A stretch of DNA of 64,000 bases from Trissonchulus latispiculum (taxonomy: Eukaryota > Nematoda > Enoplea > Enoplida > Ironidae). The stretch spans positions 16,227 through 80,226 of the forward strand of contig JASAND010028620.1 of assembly GCA_030248195.1 (NCBI GenBank), in the 5' to 3' direction. Of the stretch, positions 1-9,600 are shown in pieces (position 1 is the first letter of the stretch; each line of letters begins with the position of its first letter). The notes under the pieces were generated by a model. It saw nothing but the letters and a program-made list of their open reading frames with translations. It ran no database searches and was not told where the DNA came from. The position numbers and the translations under genes were made by a program.

Positions 1-687
1 TAATCCGGACCTGACTGGAATAGTAAACACTGCAAATAAGAGACTGACGGCTGTCAATTAGATCAGGGGCTCGCAACTGTAAAGACAAATGGCCAAACGG
101 TTCAGCTGTACTCAAGTAAAATCCAAACTCAACAAAGCCCGCAACCGGCTAGAATAATCTCTGTCCAAGCACGGACCAGAGAACCAGAGATAATCAGACT
201 GACACAACCTTTCTCTTCAGAGTCTGCCCCAAGACTGAATCTTGGGAGAAAACAAAATTGAAGCTGGGTCAGTCACCCAGCGTCTTAAGTCTTTGTCCTG
301 TCAGTCAAGGTCCTTTCGGCAAGCGCAAGAGTCTTTTATAGTAACCGTGAATCTTTTCGATAAGAAAGGGAACTAATCTTTTAAGATGAAAAATGGTTTG
401 CTCAAGGGCTTCTTGGGGTTTAATTTTGTCCCCAAAATTCTGCAAGATAAGCCTATTATCAAATATTTTCACTTTCGTGAACCCATTAATTGCAAACCGA
501 ACTGTATTTTCACTTTCGTGAACCCATTAATTGCAAACCGAACTGAACAAAAGTATGTACAGACAGTCAAGTTGGTACAAAAACAGGAATTTTCCATCAG
601 TTCTGTGAGTGTCCGAACAGGGGGTGTATCTACCAAAGAGTAGCAGAAACTGTACAAAAAACACGAAGAATTAGACCACCCATCACA
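1..687 (-). repeat. 3' LTR, partial
   Basis: Position 1 aligns with 14090 and 687 with 14776. On the minus strand the LTR starts TGTGATGG, the usual TG start. Visible differences from the 5' LTR are near 49, 70, 434 and 644. It holds two tandem 41-bp units (about 466-546), each with TTCGTGAA. The rest lies left of the window. Confidence 0.85.
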
Positions 688-1231
688 TTTCACACAATAA
701 AAAAGCCGGTAAAGTTACACTAGGGGGGCAAAATATACAGACAAAAGCAGACAAACGCAATACCAACAATTCATCGCTGCAGTTTGCCAGATTAGGTTTT
801 AGACGGCCAAAGGAGTCAATCCGTGGAACCTTTTAGGACGAAAGGAGCATACCGGGGGCACGATACGTTAAAGATCACAACTAACCATCCAGCAAACACA
901 AATTAAGTTACCATCCTTTTTAGGCAAAAGGAAGAAACCGCTGAGTACAATACCACTACATTTTACACATACAGGTATAACTGTTCAAACAATAGATCGC
1001 CTTCGCGTATGGACAGCTTCTTGCCGGGTACGCCAAAAGAGTTTTCTGGACGCTTCCCGAATTGTCAGTAGGGAGCGTGGTCACCGAATCGTGGTGACCG
1101 ACGTCGGATCGTGGCAGGGAAGAGGATCTTCTGTGGTAAAATTCCATGCAGTTCAGTAGGCTGTGGCAATAATCCAACAGTTCTTTTGTAGGTTGAGTGG
1201 CCAGGCAGGGCCACAGACAGGAGGGGCTGGT
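688..1231. other. retroelement interval next to 3' LTR, nothing recognised
   Basis: No gene seen. The expected polypurine tract just before the 3' LTR (minus strand) is not evident: the sequence there reads TTGTGTGAAA. Confidence 0.35.
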
Positions 1232-1640
1232 GAGGATGACGATGATGATGATGATGATGACGGCGATGACGCTGACGATGCTGCTGACGCTGACGCTGTA
1301 CACTGGCGACCGGGATACGGTCTGACGGGGATCATGCTGATGATGCTGACGCTGACGCTGACGATGACGCTGATGGTGACGATGACGCTGACGCTGACGC
1401 TGCTGACGCTGTTCACGGGCGACCGGGATACGGTCTGACGGTAGGGATGCTGACGATGCTGATGCTGCTGACGCTGACGCTGACGATGCTTACACTGACG
1501 CTGTACACTGGCGACCGGGATACGGTCTGACGGGGATGATGCTGACGATGCTGACGCTGACGATGACGCTGACGGTGACGATGACGCTGCTGACGCTGTT
1601 CACGGGCGACCGGGATACGGTCTGACGGGCTGCACGCTGA
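1232..1640. repeat. GAC/GCT minisatellite with four ~100-bp units
   Basis: A GATGAC/GCTGAC-rich block in which GCGACCGGGATACGGTCTGA recurs four times (about 1307, 1418, 1510, 1608). The base just before it alternates between TACACTG and TTCACGG versions, giving a roughly 200-bp higher-order period. Open frames across it are a side effect of the trinucleotide pattern. Confidence 0.8.
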
Positions 1641-1644
1641 GGTT

Positions 1645-1690
1645 GCTGGCCGGGAATCGAACCATCGGACCAACCACCACTGGACCAAGA
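1645..1690 (-). other. tRNA-like remnant with box A and box B
   Basis: On the minus strand TGGTCCAGTGG (1687-1677) fits a pol III box A and GGTTCGATTCC (1663-1653) is a perfect box B, followed by CGGCCA. The anticodon arm between them is missing, so it is not a working tRNA. It may be a SINE-head remnant at the edge of the minisatellite. Confidence 0.4.
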
Positions 1691-1699
1691 AAACAGAAA

Positions 1700-2998
1700 A
1701 TGCCATTGCTGAGATTCAGCCTAGAATCGAACATACACAAATAAGTAAGGTTAAACAGGGGTAGCTAGCAACAATGCCTAACTACCGACGAAAAATCACT
1801 CGAGGACCTTATTCTGTTTACCATGGGGCATACCTAGTCTTTATTCGCAAGGATAAAACACTCAAAGGTAAGGTCGTGTCAGCTTTCACAAACTCTGGGA
1901 CGAAACTTAAGAAATGGGACAGTCAGCTCAGTAAGTGTATACGTGTTTCTGCAATCTTCCTAAAACTTTTAGTCAGCAGATTAAGGCGACTGGAGTTAGT
2001 GATCCCATTTTCCATAATCTTTATCATGTCAGCAATACTCTGATAGGCACAAACAATAATTTCTACCACTACAAAAGTCAGCCTATTAACAGGGAGAGTT
2101 GGCCTAAAGGCATGGGAGAGTTGGTCTAAAGTCGAGCAAAATTAGCCTAGACCCATTTTTTCTCTTGGATGAAATTTGGTAGCACGGTAATAAGCCTTTT
2201 AACGAAGATGTTTGGAATCGAAATGTCAGCTTTTCATTCAGTATTCAAAAATTATCCCTTAAAATCAACTGCAAAATCAGTTCGAAGCTCGCTCTCTCTC
2301 TCTCTCTCGCTTCAAACTCTACTTTCAAAAACTAAGAAAATAAAACCGACAATAAGGTGAAACTCATGACAAATCCAGATGCAGGTGTGCTGTGCTCCAA
2401 GATCCATGGTGAAAAGTGCTGGAACCAAACGGTGCAGAAAAGAAAGAATCTAAAACTAGTACAGGACATGCATGGTTAACGAAACAGCTACTATCAGTTT
2501 AATACGTGCTACTTTATAATTAGTATTTTAATTCCATCAATTAAACGTTCTCTATTAATTCAAGCGTGCGCTAATAATCAAATCAAGTGCTACAAACAGC
2601 TAAGTTAAGGATGTGGAGGTGGTTGGAGCGAAACCAAAGAAATCTCGTGCGCAAATACGGACACAACTGGGCAGTAATCGCTGTATGCCTAAGGGATCTT
2701 GGGTCCTGACATGCCGTATGTGGGGGTAAACTCAGTACTGCCGAATTCTGTACTCAACTAAAGATAAGCATACAGGCAACAGAGAAAACAGTGCAAAGAA
2801 GAAAAAGGAAAGGAAAGGCAAAGAACAGAAGGAAATGAAAATAAATTGATGGGTGCAACTAACCAAGGTAATCTAATTATTATCTGTGAGAACTTCCTAC
2901 TCTACCAACTTATCATTATTAACGCATAGGTGTAAACAACTGGGAGTCTAGAAGGGCTGATGTTACAATCTAGATAGTTGCACCTCAACTAAACAAAC
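1700..2998. other. retroelement 3' interval without a recognised gene
   Basis: Only short unsupported ORFs. A (CT)n run lies at about 2288-2310. The plus-strand ORF at 1774-2043 (89 codons) lies against the element's direction and resembles nothing I know. Confidence 0.4.
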
Positions 2999-3752
2999 TC
3001 AAAAGTCAACATTCAGAAAATCCTCCGGAATGGGAGGGTCATGCAAACCAGGCAAACAATCCAACAAAGTTTCAACAAAAATGGGATGCCGGTTACGAAT
3101 AGTGAACGGGCCATGCAAACGCCAATTAGGGATCTCGTGCAAAATGATAGTAGAAGAACTCAAACAGATCCGGTTAGGACAACGAAACGCAGGCGAACGG
3201 TTAGGAATAACTAAATTCAAAAGAGAAGACTTAGTAGGGAATGAACGGAACTGAAAAGAAGCAGGAACAGGAAAGAAACGAAACGGCACTCCAAAATAAC
3301 TTAAACTAAACTTCCAAAAACAATTCACACACAACAGAGTGCAACACGCAACCACATCAGAACTCAACGCACAGAGGGGGCGGAAGGGGACGAACTTATC
3401 ATTGGCACCTGGCGCACAATAGATGACATATCGTTGGCCACGGTGGTGGAGCATCTTCAGCTCCGGCGGCAGTTGGCTTTCAGCTCTCATTGGACCTCGC
3501 TGGGCAGACGATGGACAACAGCTCTCCGGGGGACCGGGATCATAACTGAAGGACCTTCGGCAGGATGGTAGGAGAACGATTCCAGCACGCAATGCTGGAA
3601 GACGGCGAAGAGGAGGAGGAAGCAGAAGAGGAAGAAGAAGAAGAAGAAGACCAGGACGACGGCAGGTAGGCAGCTGCCGAATGATAATCATCATCACTCT
3701 CCTCACTCAACAGATCACACTGGGCCAACCAACGGGCAACGTAACTTGACAT
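2999..3752 (-). pseudogene. accessory ORF copy 2, frameshifted in a GAA/GAG run
   Basis: ATG at 3752 gives MSSYVARWLAQCDLLSEESDDDYH, an acidic start like that of copy 1. It runs into a purine-rich GAA/GAG run at 3606-3652, after which homology to copy 1 continues in another frame: CFWKFSLSYFGVPF, FRCPN, IILHE. Slippage in the run likely shifted the frame. A strong splice-acceptor-like string, TTTTGTTTTGTAG, ends five bases before the ATG (3769-3757), so it may have been read from a spliced RNA. Function unknown. The length after the shift (to 2999) is about that of copy 1. Confidence 0.5.
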
Positions 3753-3940
3753 GGTTCTACAAAACAAAAGGAAAATGAGGATCTTAGGGAAAAGTTATCA
3801 ACATTCACACTACGCACAAACAGTATTACTTCTGACTCTACTCTAATGTCTACCTAACATTTGAACTAAGGACTAAAGAATCAGGACAGACAGGGGAAAA
3901 GGGATTTTAAAAGGAGCTTACAGACTTAAGGATCAGGAAC

Positions 3941-4567
3941 TTAGTTAAGAGTAATAGGATGAAATGGTGGACACTCACCAAGCATACGCATACGGTAATC
4001 TAAGACATCACACGGGACATGCAACGGAAACCCACGGTGAATGTTATTTAACAAAAACCTAGCCTCTGCAGGCAACACTTGCACACCGTTATTATAATAC
4101 CAATCCTCATGCTCATGTAAAATAACGACTTTGGGACACTGACACCTAATGTTAGGGCAACGAAACATTCCACCTCCTAACGAGGGAACAAGCTCAAGCA
4201 AACGCATCTTATGAGAATCACGGGACAAACGCACATCATCAGACAACGGAAAAACCACAAACGGGACTCCATAAAAACTTAAACCCACTCTCCAAAAACA
4301 CTGCAAGCACAGAAACGTTCAAATTTGGGCAATTTGGGACACTAAATGCACACGCACATTAGGGCGAAACAACTCAGCTCTACGGGGATCTGTGTAGATA
4401 TCAATCATTCCAGGCTCCATTCTGAGACCTAAGGGCAAATCACTACTCCAACGATGAGGACCTCGTAAGGATTCAGGACAATCTAACGGTAGGGGAAACT
4501 CTGGATCAGCAACACCTTCAATCTTTTCATCTGATTCAACTGACGTTACAACCAACTTTGGAGCCAT
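3941..4567 (-). pseudogene. accessory ORF copy 1, interrupted by TGA
   Basis: ATG at 4567 opens an acidic N-terminus (MAPKLVVTSVESDEK). The frame meets TGA at 4321-4319 and then continues open in the same frame to 3941. Downstream are CFWRVGLSFYGVPF, an FRCPN...C motif, and VILHEHEDW. The same landmarks recur in order in the ORF at 3752-2999, including LPxxLxM before the stop and a Leu-Cys-x2-Cys-Phe-Trp string after it. TGA falls where the paralogue has Cys codons, so a Cys-to-stop change is likely; readthrough is the alternative. I do not recognise the family. Paired Cys residues hint at metal binding (inference). Confidence 0.55.
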
Positions 4568-4579
4568 TTGTAGATCCAA

Positions 4580-5720
4580 ATGTCATGCTAACCTTTAGTA
4601 AAGACATTCCTAGCAACACCATGCTCTGTTAGTAAAAACTATCCACACTAATTAGCAACAATTATCATTCACTCAAGCAACGCACAATTAGAGAAGAGAG
4701 GATACTTAAGAACATTCAAGTAAGAATCTATGGAACACATACTATCAAACATTCAGGAAAAGAAGAAGTCAGCTAAACCTAACAAACTACACTACCTAAG
4801 GTTATTATGTCAGCGGTTTTTCAGTTAACGGTTATGAGATGTCAGCGAGTTCTCAATTAAAAGTTACAAGATGTCAGCGACCTAGAGACATGACCAATAC
4901 TTAGCACATTTTGTAATTTACTACAAATTACTGCTATAACACTTACACATTATACTACAACATAACGTTACTTAATAAAGATAGAAGAAGAATAATGGTT
5001 TTGATATTTTTAAGAATTTTCTATGTTTTATATTGCTTTTTATGTTGAATTTTATTTTTATTCTAGCAATCTGTACAATAATAGAATTCTCAGTTCAATA
5101 GCTATTTTACAATGATTTCATCAACTTACGTACAAAGTTTACGTTCATTAAACTATACAGTACATTCGTTATTTTTGTATTATTTCTAAGATTTTCTAAC
5201 ATTTTATGGTTCTAGATTAGTTAAGTTATAAACCTAGATTTTCTACACAAACATTGTTATCGATGCCCAATTCGGACAAGAACTTCCGAGGGCAATACTT
5301 GGGCTTAGCCCGAAGACCTAACTCCTGTGAATCTATGCATATGCCATCGACAGATGTTGAAGTCGAGGTACTGTGCCCAACATGGAGCAAGCGGCAATAA
5401 CTAATACACATTTCTTCCTACAGTACGGATGTTATGTACTGAGGCAATGCCCAACTTGGAGCAACTTTAACACAATCTAAGTTCTAGATCATCGGTACAG
5501 ATGTTATAACCGAGACCTCTTATTCTCAAAACAAAAACACTATTCGCTAGAAGGAAGTTTGGTCCACACAAGGTTACGACAATCAAAACTATACAATTTT
5601 TAGAGTGCAATGCACTATTTCTAAAAATTTCTACAAATTCCTTTACAAGCTTGGCAAATATTTCTTACAGACTTTATACAAATTCTATTTTACAATCACA
5701 GCACTGTTTAGCGTCCAAAC
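4580..5720 (-). other. retroelement interval without a recognised gene
   Basis: AT-rich. At 4807-4881 ATGTCAGCG recurs three times about 30 bases apart. At 5370-5465 TGCCCAAC(A/T)TGGAGCAA occurs twice. The short minus-strand ORF at 5411-5226 (61 codons) resembles nothing I know. Confidence 0.4.
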
Positions 5721-6617
5721 CTATTGTTCGGACGAGTACCGACCCGAGGTAGGGTCAGAGGAGGCATTTCCACGCTTGGACCTCCTAAAGGGATTCTGGG
5801 ACAGGGGACTTGGCCCAGAAAACAAAGGGCTTTCTGAGAAGAGTTTCTCTACATTAGGTGCAGAGGATCTGCCGGATTTCTTAGGATCATCGGCAGGGGA
5901 AGATTGATTAGAAGATGAACTAGAAACTAGTTCCATAACCTTGATTTTAGGTGCATTCTTGGTAGGCCACTGGAATCCGGCGGGTGTCTGCACGGATAGC
6001 ACTACCATAAAGTGATCGCTATTCTCATTGTAGAGATAGAGCGAATTTCTCACATAACTTTGGCTTGATCCAAGCAGAGCATCTGGCAAAAATTGTTGCC
6101 AAGCCCAAACGGGACCGAACTTCGAGTATGACTGTATAGGCGTGCGTAGCCAGGCAGCAGTCAAGAATAATTCATCATCGGTTGCATACTCGGCGGTTTT
6201 GGTGTGTCTGTTTTTGACAGACTCCAGATCGTTAAAAAGTGTACGAAAACGCCGTTTGTGCTCGTATGTCTCAAGAAACGTGAGTAAGTCCCGTTTGATA
6301 TGTACCCAGTGCTCTTCAGAGCCAGTAATGGCTAGCGAGATAGCACGGTAGTAGCAATTCCCGTCTCCAATAACATTAATGACCTCGTAAGGCTCATGGA
6401 GTGGGGTATGTCTCATCATTTCTGGCAGGATATGGGCGATTGGTAGACCACGCAGCACTGCCATATGACGTTGCCAACGGGTGTCAACTGGATTAAAGAA
6501 ATGTCTACGGTTAAAAGCGATTGGGTCTTTTTCTGGTGTTAAAGACTCTTCACCCATAAACTGGGGAATACTATCGGAATCCGAAGCGGAATCTTGGGAA
6601 GAAACAGCAACTTTCAT
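5721..6617 (-). CDS. OTU-family cysteine protease ORF, in frame after the polyprotein stop
   Basis: 298 codons. OTU proteases are deubiquitinases. The catalytic loop GDGNCYYRAIS places Asp85 and Cys88, the helix after it carries LLTFLETYEHKRRF, and NSDHFMVVL supplies His202, so the Cys/His pair is intact. A Ser/Pro-rich tail follows. It lies in the same frame as the polyprotein: TAA at 6668-6666 is followed by 16 sense codons, then ATG at 6617. Pro/Lys/Ser-rich sequence continues across the stop, suggesting one ancestral reading frame. OTU domains are known as passengers in some transposable elements; a role in stabilising element proteins is inference. It could be read from its own ATG, by stop readthrough, or from a spliced RNA. 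Confidence 0.8.
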   Translation of the reverse strand: MKVAVSSQDSASDSDSIPQFMGEESLTPEKDPIAFNRRHFFNPVDTRWQRHMAVLRGLPIAHILPEMMRHTPLHEPYEVINVIGDGNCYYRAISLAITGSEEHWVHIKRDLLTFLETYEHKRRFRTLFNDLESVKNRHTKTAEYATDDELFLTAAWLRTPIQSYSKFGPVWAWQQFLPDALLGSSQSYVRNSLYLYNENSDHFMVVLSVQTPAGFQWPTKNAPKIKVMELVSSSSSNQSSPADDPKKSGRSSAPNVEKLFSESPLFSGPSPLSQNPFRRSKRGNASSDPTSGRYSSEQ

Positions 6618-6665
6618 GGGAGCAGCGCTCTTCTGTTTAGGAGAGAGCGGAACTCGTTTCCGAGG

Positions 6666-9600
6666 TTACACAGCCGGTTTTTCAGGACTGGTATCAGAAC
6701 GGACAACCTTAGATTTTCTGCTAGGCTGCTTGCGAATTTGTGGTTGCGGATCCTCGTTCTCAGAGGGCGAGTCAATAGCAGGCGGTGTTTGAGGATGTTC
6801 TGGCTCTAACGGTCCTTTAGCAACTTTAGAGTGCCGCCCCTTAGGAGCAGAAGATTCGTCCTTATCTGAGTTTGAATCATCATGATCGTGAACGGGTGCC
6901 GTAATTACACGAGGCTCAACACAAGGGTACATATTATTAAACTGAACTTTAACCCTTTTCGCGCGTCGGTTACCTGCGGGATAGACTTCTGCAACACACC
7001 CAATAATTTTCTCTATACGATATGGTCCAATTTTCTTATCCAAAAGTTTGAAAACCTGATCTCGTTTTGCGACATTAGATACTTTAATCATAACCAAATC
7101 ACCAACCTGAAATTTCGGCTCAACTGAATTTTGATTATAGTTTGCATCCTGAATTTTCCTAGCAGCTCCTATTTTTTCGCGAGCTAAAGACCAGGCTAAT
7201 TGCAATGCTTCAGTAGCCTCCCTAACATAATCAAACCCTGAATATTTTCGGTCAGTAGGTATAGAAACATTGGTTGCACTAGGTAAGACGGGATCCCATG
7301 CATGCAAAAGATAATGGGGAGTTTCACCAGTAGTCGAATTTCCCTTGTTGTTTTGAGCGTAATTTACCTTGAATGAATTTCTGAGACAGACTGTCTCACC
7401 TCGTTCATTGACAAGTGGTTTGTACTCCCGCATAACTTGACCTTTCCTAAGTTCATTTTTGGGTGTAACATTGCCCAAGGTAGAATTTTCATAAACAGTT
7501 AGAGGTCGGCCTGTCTTATTTTTCATTAGGACAGGAATTATTCTTTGTCTCAAATTGACCATAGCGGGCATGACTTGTATAGAGGAGTCATTGTTCTCAA
7601 ATTTCAATTTGGAAGGTTCAAAAAATCCGTCGTATTTTAATTTTTCCATACTTTCAACTAAAGCAGGTACAGTGACTTCAGAATAAGCAGGGATGGTGAC
7701 CTTCCTAATAGCGGACACTCTAAATGCAGTTTGGGTAGCAGGCGTGTGATGAATTAATTTTGCGATCATAGGCGGCCTCTCAGGTTTCACCAATTTTAAT
7801 TCTCCCTGAGCGAAACTTAAAGTTAGGTCCCCTCCATGTTCGTGTAAAAAATCAGTTCCGATTAAACAATCTTCAGCCAAACCTTTTGGTACTAAAAAGG
7901 TATGTTCAACAGTTATTCCTGGAGTGTCATAGAATTCAACAGGAACTTTGACGGCTCCCCGAAATTTCAAAGTCTGACCGTTTACTCCTTCGGCGCGCAA
8001 GGGCCTATCCATGGGCAAAATTTTCAATTTTAGATATCTCACTAGGCTTTCATTCATTAAACTCAAATTTGCGCCGGTATCTAACAAAGTTTGCACAGGT
8101 TGTCCATTCAAATTTACATAGATCATAGGTAAAGGTCGAGGAGGCATCGAAACGACCTCGTCCTCCAAGCAACAAGTACAACATTCACGTTTAGTCATTC
8201 CTATTTGAAAAATTGTATTCATTTTCGGCCTAACAGGTATAGTAAGTGGTAACGTCACTCGGGTACCATCAAGTGCAGGCCAAGTTATAGTATGCTGTCC
8301 TAAGTCTAAAGAAATTTCTCCCGGAAAGGTTACCATGAAATCAGATCCTAGGATACAATTTGCTGTAAGTTTTTCAACCACTAGAAATTTCCAGTTATGG
8401 ACAGGTAGGCGCCTTTCAGCTCCACGGAAGAGAATCGGTATTTTAACATACCCCAAGATTTGACATTTCCCACCGTTAGCAGTTCGAAGTGAGCCTAAAG
8501 TTTCTACCGGTGTAGTGGTTAAACCCAGTTTTTCGACTAAACATTGTGAGACGACAGATACCAACGAGCCAGTATCAAAAAGCGCATCCACCGGTCTACC
8601 TACCAAAAGCAAACTGATCATCAACGGTATAGTTCGTACCATCAAAACAGAGTGTGCATTTACAGTTCTTCCGGAATTCCTAATTCCCGAGCGGGTCTGT
8701 GGTCCTGATCCGTCAGATTCAGGACTAGTTGGCCTAACATGTCGCTTAAAAGGACTTGTGGCGGCGTCAGCCTGTGTATGGCCAGGTGACCCACTATTCT
8801 CTTCCTCAGAACCCTCAAAAGTCACTTGTCGTGAAAAGCGCACGATTCTTTCTCCTTTTCCTTTCGTATTTCCGAAATCCAAGTCGATTAGTGGCGACGG
8901 TTGACTTTCCTGACTGTCGTCAGTCATAGGCCGAGAGCTCAGGTCTAGGTGGTCCTGTCCATAGTCGGACATAGACGAGGCATAGGAGGTGTCTCGGGAC
9001 ATAGGCTTATAGTGTGCCATCACGTGGCAGCGGTTGGCCATTGATCGACGATTTCTTTCTGCGAACGAAGTTTCTAAATTTTCTCGTGGCCGGTACGGCA
9101 TAGGATCACTCTTAACTGATAGGTTTCCCAATTCTAGGGGAGGTTCCTCTTCATCATCGCTAAACAGAGATGCCTGTAACTTTTGACTTTCTACCGGTGC
9201 TGAGATAGTTGGTCGGTCGGGTCGTGGTGGAGGACCCCTTCGATTCCGTATTCTGGCCCTAAATTTCCTACCACAGGGCGAAATCCACCAAACTATAAAA
9301 CATCCTATCAAAACAGTTACTATCACCACCACCAGTCCATGCTTGAGTTCTAATGGAATCAAGGGCAAATGTACATACTTTTTCACTTGACTTTGAATCA
9401 AATTTTTGGCTTGCTCATTTTCGTAAGCAGCGGTAGAAAGTTCGGTGAAATGTAGCGGGATCCGTCCCAATGGGGCGGGAACAATAATTTCCTGTAGATC
9501 AGAAGTGGTTATGGTGGTTTTGGCAACACCTAGCGTGCTGGTCAAGATCGTATTTCCTATAATTAAATGTAGGTAGCGTCCATGCTCAAACCAGAGTGTT

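Noticed and set aside
956..1706. Several overlapping ORFs with Val/Ser- or Asp-rich repeats
   Set aside because: All are readings of the GAC/GCT minisatellite; no start context or domain, and all frames are open because of the trinucleotide pattern.
1774..2043. 89-codon plus-strand ORF
   Set aside because: Against the direction of the element, no domain and no conservation evidence.
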